Shown: positions 55,668 through 64,000 of the stretch, piece by piece
Numbering within the stretch: position 1 is the stretch's first letter
Layout: each line of letters starts with the position of its first letter
Source of the DNA: Lachnospiraceae bacterium GAM79
GTDB lineage: Bacteria; Bacillota; Clostridia; Lachnospirales; Lachnospiraceae
DNA length: 64,000 bases
Direction of reading: 5' to 3'
Assembly (NCBI GenBank): GCA_020735665.1
Contig: CP085928.1
Location: 372,001 to 436,000 of the forward strand
Notes under the pieces: generated by a model
The model's input: the letters and a program-made list of their open reading frames with translations, nothing else
Database searches by the model: none
What the model was told of the DNA's origin: nothing
Translations under genes and position numbers: made by a program

Positions 55668-56491
55668 TTGTATGTAATACAAAAACTGCACAGAATCCAT
55701 ATACGTTCCTGAATACCAAGGTATCTGTATATTCCTACGAGGAATTGTGTTACTACCTGTATAATAATATGGTGCTGGTGGGGGAAGAAGATGTATCGGC
55801 GAGATTGTCGGCATGGATCAGAAGAGAGCTTGATCTCACAGAGCTTGCAGACAAGATCGATACATTACTTGACAAGCATGCATTTGTTCAGGATATCATG
55901 GTGGAGATCCTAGTGTATGGCGGATATTACAGCAGTGAAGAAGTACGGCAGTTTATGGCGGAATGCCAGAAGCTTCGTACGTTAAAATCATACGAAGTCG
56001 AGAAGCTGCGGGCGGATGGATATCTGCGGTACAAGCATTATATAAAAGCGGGTGCGATCTATGATGAGGTTATCTGCTATCTGGAAAAAGAAAAACAGGA
56101 GGATGAATTCCTCGGAAATGTATATCATAATAAAGCAGTTGCTCTGGCCGGAAATCTTCAGCTTGATGAAGCAAAGAGCTGTTTTATTAAGGCATATTCG
56201 TTAAATAAGAACGAGGAATCCCTGATCGAATATTTCTGTGTGCTGGCAGTTACGGTGGATACCGCGACACTTGAAAAAGAGATTAAGAAGCGGGGACTTC
56301 CTGCGAACTTCTTAGAGGATCTGATGAGTGAAGTTGGCGATTCTAAAGAAGATGTGCGGGAGCTTCCAATCTACAATAAAGTCCAGAAAGCGGTTTATAA
56401 CCGACTTCATGGACATATTGAAGATTATGACAGACGTATGGATACGATCCTGTCGGAATTAAAAGACGAATTCCGGGATCAGCTTGTCTGA
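55655..56491 (+). CDS. TPR-like helical protein, third gene of the DUF5717/5716 operon
   Basis: 278 residues, soluble and helical. LRADGYLRYKHYIKAGAIYD and FLGNVYHNKAVALAGNLQLDEAKSCF with AYSLNKNEESL fit TPR repeats in the middle; the N-terminus (KIIVCNTKTAQNPYTF) is a small strand-rich start. It begins inside the end of the DUF5716 gene, so it is translationally coupled to it. I do not recognise a named family. Likely partner or assembly factor of the two upstream proteins. Confidence 0.6.
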   Translation: MGKIIVCNTKTAQNPYTFLNTKVSVYSYEELCYYLYNNMVLVGEEDVSARLSAWIRRELDLTELADKIDTLLDKHAFVQDIMVEILVYGGYYSSEEVRQFMAECQKLRTLKSYEVEKLRADGYLRYKHYIKAGAIYDEVICYLEKEKQEDEFLGNVYHNKAVALAGNLQLDEAKSCFIKAYSLNKNEESLIEYFCVLAVTVDTATLEKEIKKRGLPANFLEDLMSEVGDSKEDVRELPIYNKVQKAVYNRLHGHIEDYDRRMDTILSELKDEFRDQLV

Positions 56492-56513
56492 TAAATGAAA
56501 GGTAAAGTTGTGT

Positions 56514-57884
56514 ATGAAGTATGATGTGATTATTATCGGTGCAGGACCGGGAGGAATCTTTGCGGCATATGAACTGATGAAGAAGAAACAGGAGTATAAG
56601 ATTGCTGTATTCGAGGAAGGATATACCTTAAAAAAGAGAAAATGTCCGATCGATGGCGATAAGATCAAGAATTGTATTAACTGTAAGCATTGCTCGATCA
56701 TGTGTGGATTTGGCGGAGCAGGTGCATTCTCAGATGGAAAATACAATATCACAAATGATTTCGGTGGAACACTGTATGAATATATCGGTAAGCAGAAAGC
56801 TGTTGATCTGATGAAGTATGTAGATGAGATTAACATGGAAAATGGCGGCGAGGGAACAAAGCTTTATTCAACCGCCGGAACGAAGTTCAAGAAGCTTTGT
56901 CTTCAGAACAAGCTGAAGCTTTTGGATGCGTCGGTTCGCCATCTGGGAACTGATATCAACTATGTTGTTCTTCAGAATCTGTATGATCAGATGAAGGATC
57001 ATATAGACTTTTATTTTGATACACCGGTTGATACAGTACAGGTTATTGATGGTGGTTATCGTATCATCTGCGATAAGGGTGAATTCGACTGTGATAAATG
57101 TATCGTATCCGTTGGACGAAGCGGAAGCAAATGGATGGAAAAGGTATGTAAGGAGCTTGAGATCCCTACAAAATCCAACCGCGTCGATATCGGAGTCCGT
57201 GTGGAGCTCCCGGCAGTTATCTTCTCACATCTGACGGATGAATTATATGAAAGCAAGATTGTATATCGTACGGAGAAATTCGAAGATAATGTCAGAACCT
57301 TCTGTATGAATCCAAATGGAATTGTGGTAAATGAGAATACGAATGGTATCATCACTGTAAACGGACACAGCTATGAGGGTGATGAGAAGAAGACAGAGAA
57401 TACAAACTTTGCACTTCTGGTTTCCAAGCATTTTTCAGAACCGTTTAAAGACAGTAACGGATATGGTGAGAGTATCGCAAGATTATCTAATATGCTGGGC
57501 GGTGGTGTAATTGTACAGAGATTTGGAGATCTGGTTCGAGGCAGAAGAAGTACCGTGAAGCGTATTGAAGAAGGGCTGGTAACACCGACCTTAACGGCAA
57601 CACCGGGTGATCTGAGTCTTGTTCTTCCAAAGCGTATCTTAGATGGAATCATGGAAATGATCTATGCACTGGATAAGGTAGCACCGGGAACAGCAAATGA
57701 TGATACTCTGTTATATGGTGTAGAGGTTAAGTTCTACAACATGGAAGTGGAGTTGGATGAGAATCTGGAAAGCTGCCACAAGGGCTTATATGTGATCGGA
57801 GATGGCAGTGGCGTAACGCATTCGTTGTCCCATGCCTCCGCCAGCGGTGTCTATGTTGCCCGCCATATCATTGGAGAAGAATAG
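56514..57884 (+). CDS. NAD(P)/FAD-dependent oxidoreductase (COG2509-type)
   Basis: 456 residues. The FAD-binding VIIIGAGPGGIFAAYEL opens the protein. CPIDGDKIKNCINCKHCSIM followed by CGFGGAGAFSDGK is characteristic of the uncharacterised FAD-dependent dehydrogenases (COG2509); the five or so cysteines could hold an Fe-S cluster or take part in redox chemistry. The C-terminal GLYVIGDGSGVTHSLSHA and SASGVYVARHI close the FAD site. The ATG at 56514 is the family start; its ribosome site (GGTAAAG) is weak. It follows the TPR-like gene by 22 bases and is probably in the same transcript. Confidence 0.8.
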   Translation: MKYDVIIIGAGPGGIFAAYELMKKKQEYKIAVFEEGYTLKKRKCPIDGDKIKNCINCKHCSIMCGFGGAGAFSDGKYNITNDFGGTLYEYIGKQKAVDLMKYVDEINMENGGEGTKLYSTAGTKFKKLCLQNKLKLLDASVRHLGTDINYVVLQNLYDQMKDHIDFYFDTPVDTVQVIDGGYRIICDKGEFDCDKCIVSVGRSGSKWMEKVCKELEIPTKSNRVDIGVRVELPAVIFSHLTDELYESKIVYRTEKFEDNVRTFCMNPNGIVVNENTNGIITVNGHSYEGDEKKTENTNFALLVSKHFSEPFKDSNGYGESIARLSNMLGGGVIVQRFGDLVRGRRSTVKRIEEGLVTPTLTATPGDLSLVLPKRILDGIMEMIYALDKVAPGTANDDTLLYGVEVKFYNMEVELDENLESCHKGLYVIGDGSGVTHSLSHASASGVYVARHIIGEE

Positions 57885-57892
57885 GATTGAAT

Positions 57893-58137
57893 AAAAGCTG
57901 GAGCTGTCCTAATGGCATCCGCTAACATATAATATGAATCCCCCTATACATGACATTGACGGATTTTCGTTATGAACTGCACATTGCCAGTAAATACGAG
58001 TGCTTGTCTGAGCCGAAGACGAGTTAGCACAGGAGTATTTACGAATCAGGCATGTGCAGAGAATAGAAAATCCGGCACGTCATTATAGAGGGGTTCGTAT
58101 TGTATGTGGACGAAGGCATTAAGACAGCTCCAGCTTT
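57893..58137. repeat. Nested ~245-bp inverted repeat with family B copy B4 at its centre
   Basis: Arms of about 85-90 bases are nearly complementary: AAAAGCTGGAGCTGTC outermost, then TAATGG/CATTA-type, ATGAATCCCC and GACGGATTTTC blocks, closing on GTGCAG/CTGCAC. At the centre (57971-58060) is a plus-strand family B core: GCCAGTAAATACGAGTGCTT, GTCTGAGCCGAAGACGAG, TTAGCACAGGAGTATTTACG. The right outer arm overlaps the last codons of the minus-strand gene (Lys-Leu-Glu-Leu-Ser-stop), so the left arm is an inverted copy of coding sequence. It probably terminates both converging transcripts. Confidence 0.8.
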
Positions 58138-59603
58138 TCAATGACAAAGCCTGCATTTTCCATATGGTAGTCATTGCCACAGTAAGGGCAGATGCGCTGG
58201 CGTACGGAATCGAAGCTTGCGCCACAGGCAGGGCAGTGGACGGAAGTAATGGAGAAACCGGGCGGTTCCATGTAGGCGGTATTACGTCGGAGGGATACGT
58301 CGATACAGTCGCCCCGACGGTTTATGGCGCCATCATGTTCACTGTAGTTGATCCACCAGGTACGAAGATTCAGGCACAGTTCACTTCCCTCCATGTGGAT
58401 ATCATTGACAGTTAAAGCCTGCATGTAGGTCATCTCGATGATATCCTGAAAATATGGATCAAAAGAAGAACCACGATAGAAAGCAAGGTTTTCCGGGTGA
58501 TCTGCCAGAACGGTCATGCGGATCAGGGAGATGATCTGGCCTTCAAATTTCTCGAAAGAAAAAACAGGATCATAAGGCGCAAATGCTCGTGAGATCTTTC
58601 CCTTTGCTGTCACATAAGACCAGAATGGAATACGTTTTCGACCGTCACGATTGAACTGCTTAATGATCAAAAGAATGGATGAAAGCATAAGTCCGGTGAT
58701 GCCGCCGAAGATCAGTGTGACAAAATAGGACATGATCAGGCTGGCAGGAATCGGATTCTCCCAGTCTGAAAGAAAGGAAATAAAAGTAAATAGAAATACA
58801 ACCAGAATAGTGATCCATATGGTGGAGCCTCGTTTGTTTACATTTTTCATGGAAGCATTATTCCGGATAAAATAGGTATTCGTGACACGCGGGAACAGAT
58901 CCTTTATCTGGAAAACGGTGCTGCAGTATGGGCAACCCTGTGTCAGGGCAGCAACCGGATTGACAGCGCCACAGTTCGGACAGGTCATGGTCATATGATG
59001 AAGCTCTGCTTCATTTGGTGTATGCACAACCACCTCATACATGATATCATCTGATTTCCGGTCATATATGGTGCCGGATGTATTTTCAAATCGCAGATGC
59101 CGGTTGATCCTTTCGTCCATGGTATCAACGGAATACCAGACCGTGTTTCTTGTAAGATAAGAGGTGCCATTGGTGTCTTTGGCAGGCGTTGTGTAGTGGA
59201 TCATTTGGATACCTTTGCGATTCAGACGTTCCTTCTGCAGGTGGAGGGCGTAGGAGGTATCACCGTCACAGCTCTTTGGTGGAAGTCCGGAATCATACCA
59301 GTGATTCAGCTCTATGGCAAAATCATCATAGATGCTTTTGTGTTTTTCCCATGCAGGTTTGTATTTCTTAAATGCGGTCACCTGTTTTATATAGCGTATC
59401 AGTAATATAACGGCAATTATGATCAGTACGATACCGATTCCAAGGAAAATAAATCTTGGTGTACGATCGATCTCGCAAGTGTATACAGAGGCAGACAGAA
59501 TTCCTGCTGCCAGAACGCCGATGCTTTTTGGAAACAGAGTGGCATCCGGCAGTGAGACCGGGTGGTTTCGTTTGATATTTGATATTGGTGGGAGTATGTC
59601 CAT
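58119..59603 (-). CDS. Membrane protein with two zinc ribbons
   Basis: 494 residues. Membrane helices occur near residues 25-75 (VLAAGILSASVYTC, IFLGIGIVLIIIAVILLIRY) and about 265-325 (STIWITILVVFLFTFISFLS, ASLIMSYFVTLIFGGITG). Two zinc ribbons flank the second pair: CPNCGAVN...GCPYCSTVF near 215 and CPACGASF...CPYCGNDYH near the C-terminus. A segment SFEKFEGQIISLIRMTVLAD recalls Tim44-like domains. The start at 59603 (MDILPPISNIK) follows AGGAG eight bases upstream. Function unknown; a membrane-associated scaffold is one possibility. Confidence 0.6.
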   Translation of the reverse strand: MDILPPISNIKRNHPVSLPDATLFPKSIGVLAAGILSASVYTCEIDRTPRFIFLGIGIVLIIIAVILLIRYIKQVTAFKKYKPAWEKHKSIYDDFAIELNHWYDSGLPPKSCDGDTSYALHLQKERLNRKGIQMIHYTTPAKDTNGTSYLTRNTVWYSVDTMDERINRHLRFENTSGTIYDRKSDDIMYEVVVHTPNEAELHHMTMTCPNCGAVNPVAALTQGCPYCSTVFQIKDLFPRVTNTYFIRNNASMKNVNKRGSTIWITILVVFLFTFISFLSDWENPIPASLIMSYFVTLIFGGITGLMLSSILLIIKQFNRDGRKRIPFWSYVTAKGKISRAFAPYDPVFSFEKFEGQIISLIRMTVLADHPENLAFYRGSSFDPYFQDIIEMTYMQALTVNDIHMEGSELCLNLRTWWINYSEHDGAINRRGDCIDVSLRRNTAYMEPPGFSITSVHCPACGASFDSVRQRICPYCGNDYHMENAGFVIEKLELS

Positions 59604-59760
59604 TCTTTTTTCTCCTGTTAAAAATTGATCATTGGGTAATATGGGGGAAATTATAAGAAAATAAATGCAATGTACGATATAAAACCATTTGTCCCCATAT
59701 AGGAAAAGTGTATAATGAAATATAGAAGATGTCCAGCATAAAATAAGAAAGGACCAAAGC

Positions 59761-60732
59761 ATGAAAAAGCAGGAAATGGCAAATACATTGTTAAAAGAGA
59801 ATAGAACACATGGAACGGTGCAGTATCCGGTTGCTTTGTACGAATGGAACGGAGAAAATGAGTGGCATGTGGTTCCGCATTGGCATGAGGAAATGGAATG
59901 GATCTATTTTCAAAAAGGTGATTTCCCGGTATGGATAAATACAAAGGAGTATCAGGTTCATGCACCGGCATTTATGTGCATCCATCCGGAAGAACTGCAT
60001 GCATTGATCCTGGAAAAGGATGGTATAGAAAGTGCGGTTGTGTTCCCTGTTGATATCCTGTGCTTTGAACGGTATGATGCGGCGGAGGCGAAGGTGCTTG
60101 GCCCACTTGCAGAAGGAAAGCTTCGGATGCCGGTTCTGTGCCAGAGCGGGGATGCGGCATTTGAGGAATTGAGTGCCTGTTATAAAGAGATTGAACAGGT
60201 GCTTAGGCAGATGAAAGAACATGATACGAAGAAAGTGCAGCATCTGGATTCTTCAATAACGCGTGAGAACGTGGCAGGAGAACCGAAACAGAATCTACAG
60301 AAAAATATGCTCTATTTGAATATCAAGGCAAAGATGTTAGAATTGATCGCAGTTGCATATAAGTATGACCTGTTTACAAGACAGGTCAGGGAAGACAGGG
60401 AAGAATCAGGAACGGTAGAGAATCTGAAAAAGGTGCTGCAGTATATCGGGGAGCATTACGGTTCACCGATCCGCTTGTCCGAACTGGCGGAGCTGGTCAA
60501 TATGAATGAACAGTATTTTTGCCGATATTTTAAGAAGAATATCGGGAAGACGATCACAGAATATATCAATGTGATCCGTGTGGAGAAAGCGGCAACGGCA
60601 CTTGCAGAGACAGAGGATAAGATCATAGATATTGCATCTGCTTGTGGATTTGACAATATCGGATATTTTATCAGACGCTTTAAAAAGGAGAAGGGCATGA
60701 CACCTTCCGAATATCGTAAAAAGTCAAAATAG
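59761..60732 (+). CDS. AraC-family transcriptional regulator with cupin sensor
   Basis: 323 residues. An N-terminal cupin half (VVPHWHEEMEWIYFQKGDFP with metal-type His residues, PAFMCIHPEELHALI) senses a small molecule, probably a sugar. The C-terminal double HTH has SELAELVNMNEQYFCRYFKK and DIASACGFDNIGYFIRRFKK, the AraC/XylS signature. AAGGAC precedes the ATG. It is transcribed toward the alpha-glucosidase gene 140 bases away and is its likely regulator. Confidence 0.88.
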   Translation: MKKQEMANTLLKENRTHGTVQYPVALYEWNGENEWHVVPHWHEEMEWIYFQKGDFPVWINTKEYQVHAPAFMCIHPEELHALILEKDGIESAVVFPVDILCFERYDAAEAKVLGPLAEGKLRMPVLCQSGDAAFEELSACYKEIEQVLRQMKEHDTKKVQHLDSSITRENVAGEPKQNLQKNMLYLNIKAKMLELIAVAYKYDLFTRQVREDREESGTVENLKKVLQYIGEHYGSPIRLSELAELVNMNEQYFCRYFKKNIGKTITEYINVIRVEKAATALAETEDKIIDIASACGFDNIGYFIRRFKKEKGMTPSEYRKKSK

Positions 60733-60812
60733 TACAATAAAATAGTCAATTTAAAGATAGAAAACCTCTTTGTATTCCGTATACTGTAATTAAAGTGTAA
60801 AAAGAACGAGTA

Positions 60813-60841
60813 TCTGTATCCGATGGTGGAACAGATACAGA
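60813..60841 (+). other. Inverted repeat in the alpha-glucosidase leader
   Basis: TCTGTATC, 13 bases, GATACAGA. It may be an operator for the adjacent AraC-type regulator or an RNA hairpin; no T-run follows. It lies 32 bases before the gene start. Confidence 0.4.
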
Positions 60842-60872
60842 CAGTATAAAAGGAACACAGGAGGTTTTTATA

Positions 60873-62549
60873 ATGAAAAGAAAATGGTGGCATGGTAAAG
60901 TAGCATATCAGATATATCCAAAGAGTTTTCAGGATACAAATGGAGATGGAATCGGTGATCTTCGTGGCGTGATCGATCATTTAGATTATCTGAAAAGTCT
61001 GGGAATCGATATTATCTGGTTATCTCCGATCTATCAGTCTCCATTTGTCGATCAGGGTTATGATATTTCAGATTATTATAAGATCGATGAGATCTTTGGA
61101 ACGATGGAAGAATTCGATGAGTTGTTAGCAGAAGCGAAGAAGCGGGATATGTATATCATTATGGATCTTGTTATTAATCACTGTTCTGATCAGCATGAAT
61201 GGTTCCAGAAAGCATTAAAAGATCCGGAGGGTAAATATGGCGATTATTTTTATTTCCGTAAGGGAAAAGACGGCAATCCGCCAAGCAATTACCGGTCTTA
61301 TTTTGGTGGAAGTGCATGGGAAAAGGTAGAAGGAACGGACTATTATTATCTTCATATGTTTGCAAAGGAACAGCCGGATCTGAACTGGAACAATCCTGAG
61401 GTATTAAATGAATTATATACCATGATCAACTGGTGGCTGGATAAGGGCGTTGCGGGTTTCCGTATCGATGCGATCATCAATATCAAGAAAGATCTGAGTT
61501 TTCCGGATTATGAGCCGGACGGACCAGATGGAATGACAGGAATCTTCCATATGGTTGAGGGCGTCGATGGCGTTGGTGAACTGTTAGAGGATCTGAAGAA
61601 GCATACATTTGAAAAGTACGATGCGTTTACAGTTGCTGAAGTATTCAATATGAAGAAGGATGAGCTGGAAGAATTTATCGGTGACGACGGACATTTTTCA
61701 ACGATGTTTGATTTCTCAGCGCATGAGATGACCTTTGGCGATCATGGCTGGTACGATGCGAAGAAGGTCAGATTTGATGATCTGAAAAAGGAGATCTTCC
61801 ATGCACAGAAGGAATGTGAAGATGTTGGCTTCCTTGCAAATATTATAGAGAATCACGACGAGCCGAGAGGTGCGAGCCGTTATCTGCCGGATTACCTTCA
61901 GAATGAAGACGGAATCAAATTACTGGGAACGATCAGTGTTATGCTGCGTGGTATTCCGTTTATTTATCAGGGACAGGAGATCGGTATGCGTAACTGTCAT
62001 ATGGCTTCGATCGATGATTACAATGATATTAGTACAAAGAATGAATATGCAGTTGCAATCGATGCTGGCTGTACGGTAGAAGAAGCGATGGAAGCCTGCT
62101 ATGAGAACAGCAGGGATAATGCCAGAACACCAATGCAGTGGGATGATTCTGCACAGGCAGGATTTACAACCGGAACACCATGGCTCTTTGTAAATCCAAA
62201 TTATAAAGAGATCAATGTAAAAGAACAGCTTGGCAGGGAAGATTCAGTATGGTACTATTACCAGAAGCTGATCGCACTTCGTAAGTCCGAGGACTACAAA
62301 GAAGTATTTACCTATGGCAAGGTCGTTCCAATGTTTGTGGAGAAGGATGGAATATTTGCATATGCAAGAAAGACGGAAGACCAGACCGTTTACATTATAA
62401 CGAATTACAGCAGAGAAGATATCACGGTTGATCTGCTGACTGCAAATGAGCAGCCGAAGCTTCACGTTTTGTTAGATAATAAGAATGACGTATGCTTAAA
62501 TGGCAACCGTATACGGTTAAGCTCCGGGCAGGCAGTGATCCTGGGATAA
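60873..62549 (+). CDS. GH13 alpha-glucosidase (oligo-1,6-glucosidase type)
   Basis: 558 residues, the full GH13_31 length, without signal peptide, so cytoplasmic. WHGKVAYQIYPKSFQDTNGD and DLRGVIDHLDYLKSLGID open the TIM barrel. Catalytic residues are in GVAGFRIDAI (Asp nucleophile), AFTVAEVF (Glu acid/base) and NIIENHDEPR (Asp stabiliser). The usual NHTSDEH region reads NHCSDQHEWF. Substrates in the group include isomaltose, maltose, sucrose isomers and trehalose-6-phosphate; motif reading does not decide. AGGAGG precedes the ATG. A terminator follows the stop. Confidence 0.9.
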   Translation: MKRKWWHGKVAYQIYPKSFQDTNGDGIGDLRGVIDHLDYLKSLGIDIIWLSPIYQSPFVDQGYDISDYYKIDEIFGTMEEFDELLAEAKKRDMYIIMDLVINHCSDQHEWFQKALKDPEGKYGDYFYFRKGKDGNPPSNYRSYFGGSAWEKVEGTDYYYLHMFAKEQPDLNWNNPEVLNELYTMINWWLDKGVAGFRIDAIINIKKDLSFPDYEPDGPDGMTGIFHMVEGVDGVGELLEDLKKHTFEKYDAFTVAEVFNMKKDELEEFIGDDGHFSTMFDFSAHEMTFGDHGWYDAKKVRFDDLKKEIFHAQKECEDVGFLANIIENHDEPRGASRYLPDYLQNEDGIKLLGTISVMLRGIPFIYQGQEIGMRNCHMASIDDYNDISTKNEYAVAIDAGCTVEEAMEACYENSRDNARTPMQWDDSAQAGFTTGTPWLFVNPNYKEINVKEQLGREDSVWYYYQKLIALRKSEDYKEVFTYGKVVPMFVEKDGIFAYARKTEDQTVYIITNYSREDITVDLLTANEQPKLHVLLDNKNDVCLNGNRIRLSSGQAVILG

Positions 62550-62573
62550 TGCTTTGAATAATTGATCAACATA

Positions 62574-62634
62574 TAAAACCATTAAAATGATGGCGAAACA
62601 GTGCTTAAAAACCATCATTTTGATGGTTTTTATT
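62574..62634 (+). terminator. Terminator after the alpha-glucosidase gene
   Basis: AAAACCATTAAAATGATGG pairs with CCATCATTTTGATGGTTTT with one mismatch pair, then TTATTAG. The loop is about 20 bases. Confidence 0.8.
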
Positions 62635-62721
62635 AGTTACAAGGAAATTAATATATGATATTCTGTTAAAAAGTGGAAATAAATTAGGGGTATTATAATG
62701 GCATAGAAATGGGGTGCATAT

Positions 62722-64000
62722 ATGAGAAGAAATTACAGGGAAGGTATCGGCAGATGGCTGGCAGGAGTGCTGGTTATCAGCATGACACTTGGACAGATAA
62801 CAGGCTGTCAGGTGACAGGTGGGGATCAGAATGGGGGAACAACTTCCGGGTATCTGACAGAAGAAAATACTGACAGGGCAGATGGCTCACAGACGACAAC
62901 CGAAGAACCGACCACAGAAGAAGAGTGGAAATCGATCGTCTCGGGGGAATACTACAAGCAGGCAAAGGTATCCGGATATACGAATCTGTATCAACTGGAT
63001 ATGAAAGTAGAGGAAGATAATATTTACATCAATAAGATGTTTGCTTTTGGGGATGCCCTTGGAATCCAGTATGGCGTAGGAGAAGACGGTTATCTGGCAC
63101 TATATGATCTGGCGGATCTCAGGCAGAAAGCGGTTGTAAGCTGCCCGAAGGATACATATGCATCAGATGTATTTTCAAATGGAACCGATGAGGTGGTTCT
63201 CTATGATAAAGGCAACAAAGAGCTGATCCGTTATGGATCCTTGTTGGATAATGAGTCTGTTATGCCAATCGAAAAAGGGACACCGGACAGTTATCTGATG
63301 TCAAAGGATCTCACCGGCTTCTTCTATACAAATGCAGAGGATGGACAGATCTATGAATATGATCTGCGGTCAGGGGAAGAGTCAGAGGTGTGTCCGGCAT
63401 ATTCAGGAGAAGGAAAAGATACAACGCTGCTAGGATATGCGGAAGAACCGGAGTATCTGGTGGTGTCGGCATATGATAATACGGCAGAACGTGTGGAGGT
63501 CAGATGTTATAGTGTGACCGGTGAAGATATAAAAGAAACCGGTGATTATGATATCGTGCAATTTGAAGGAAGTGGGGATAAGTACTACGCATCGGTATAT
63601 GCGGATGGTCAGGTCTATCAGGTGTATGGAGAAACTTCCGGGGAAGAAGCGGGTATTTTGTTCCCGGATAATACAGGTGATTTTCAGGTTGGCTGCGATG
63701 TAGAACATGGTCTGGCTATGTATGGCAGTTCCAGCCAGTCGCAGGAGACGAATACACAGAAGCTGCAGTTCCGGATCTATAATGTGGATACCGGTAAATG
63801 TGAAAGCAGACTTGCAGTAACATTTCCGTTTGATGAAACAAATTATATCTATATCGATCAAGGTACTTATATAGATACATACAACTTCTTTGTATTTTCA
63901 ACGAGCGGACTCACACCGGAAGTATACATATGGGATCTGAACGATGCACGCAGCATTTCCGGTGATTCCAGAGTCTACCGTTATCCATGGAGTTATCTGG
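62722..64000 (+). CDS. Lipoprotein with beta-propeller-like repeats, 3' end outside window
   Basis: The frame is open from the ATG at 62722 through the last base (426 codons). A signal peptide (WLAGVLVISMTLGQ) ends in the lipobox ITGC, so Cys31 should be lipidated and the protein anchored outside the cell. A Thr/Glu-rich linker follows, then repeated beta-strand units such as GYLALYDLADLRQKAVVS, GQIYEYDLRSGEES and FRIYNVDTGKCESRL that suggest a propeller fold. GGGGTGC lies before the ATG. It resembles in style the surface protein at 38.7 kb, without a shared motif I can name. Function unknown. Confidence 0.7.
   Translation, partial: MRRNYREGIGRWLAGVLVISMTLGQITGCQVTGGDQNGGTTSGYLTEENTDRADGSQTTTEEPTTEEEWKSIVSGEYYKQAKVSGYTNLYQLDMKVEEDNIYINKMFAFGDALGIQYGVGEDGYLALYDLADLRQKAVVSCPKDTYASDVFSNGTDEVVLYDKGNKELIRYGSLLDNESVMPIEKGTPDSYLMSKDLTGFFYTNAEDGQIYEYDLRSGEESEVCPAYSGEGKDTTLLGYAEEPEYLVVSAYDNTAERVEVRCYSVTGEDIKETGDYDIVQFEGSGDKYYASVYADGQVYQVYGETSGEEAGILFPDNTGDFQVGCDVEHGLAMYGSSSQSQETNTQKLQFRIYNVDTGKCESRLAVTFPFDETNYIYIDQGTYIDTYNFFVFSTSGLTPEVYIWDLNDARSISGDSRVYRYPWSYL

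Overview
The window looks like a piece of a Lachnospiraceae (Firmicutes, Clostridia) chromosome, probably a Coprococcus-like gut anaerobe. Reasons: a V-type ATPase in place of an F-type enzyme, a DUF5717/DUF5716 gene pair that I associate with Lachnospiraceae, Rpn-type nuclease paralogs, BspA-type LRR_5 surface proteins, strong GGAGG-type ribosome binding sites and moderate GC. Species assignment is inference; no rRNA or tRNA gene is visible.

Layout. 1-7.6 kb: a lipid-linked sugar flippase fragment, an EIIC-EAL membrane protein, YqeY, a Nudix hydrolase, and a P-type Ca2+/Mn2+ ATPase whose leader carries a yybP-ykoY (Mn2+) riboswitch with an overlapping terminator. 7.8-16.3 kb: a sulfur amino-acid region made of a LysR regulator, a Cys/Met-metabolism PLP enzyme, a MalY/PatB C-S lyase, a CysK-like enzyme, a solitary LanC-like protein and a two-gene sodium symporter. 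Matching LysR-type operators stand before the PLP-enzyme and CysK-like promoters. 16.3-19.8 kb: Sua5 and RpiB embedded in repeats. 19.8-28.8 kb: a nine-gene V-ATPase operon in the Enterococcus ntp order; its c-ring subunit has the full Na+-ligand set. 28.9-31.1 kb: decayed Rpn-type nucleases and a BspA remnant. 31.2-34.4 kb: VanY-like peptidase, then a TetR/methyltransferase/ATC-hydrolase-like operon with a palindromic operator. 34.4-35.5 kb: an IS481-type element flanked by an unusually long 26-bp direct repeat. 35.6-42.9 kb: a TagF-like wall polymer enzyme and secreted proteins. 43.0-47.7 kb: polyamine ABC transporter potABCD with unusual PotA and PotD ends. 48.1-48.8 kb: a HEPN/MNT pair. 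48.9-50.6 kb: a PRTase-like protein and a CobD/HisC-like enzyme. 50.8-57.9 kb: a giant Ig/solenoid protein, an actin/Hsp70-fold-like protein, a TPR-like protein and a flavoprotein. 58.1-64 kb: a zinc-ribbon membrane protein, an AraC regulator, a GH13 alpha-glucosidase and a lipoprotein cut by the window end.

The most striking non-coding content is two families of structured repeats. Family A (six copies, about 150-175 bp) is a long nested hairpin with a conserved core (GGTWCTTA ... TTAGWACC), a covarying apical stem and, in five copies, a small GNRA-type side hairpin. Its outermost arms are locus-specific and in most copies form the stem of an intrinsic terminator, as if the element sat inside terminator loops. 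Family B (four copies plus a degenerate one, about 90 bp) shares a GAGCC-loop-GGCGAG core and a GCAAATG/CATTTGC stem. Tandem arrays of 51, 74 and 52 bp units occur in the same stretches.

The best candidates for an undescribed system are the family A elements, the DUF5717/DUF5716/TPR-like operon, and the LysR-controlled sulfur cluster with a LanC-like protein.
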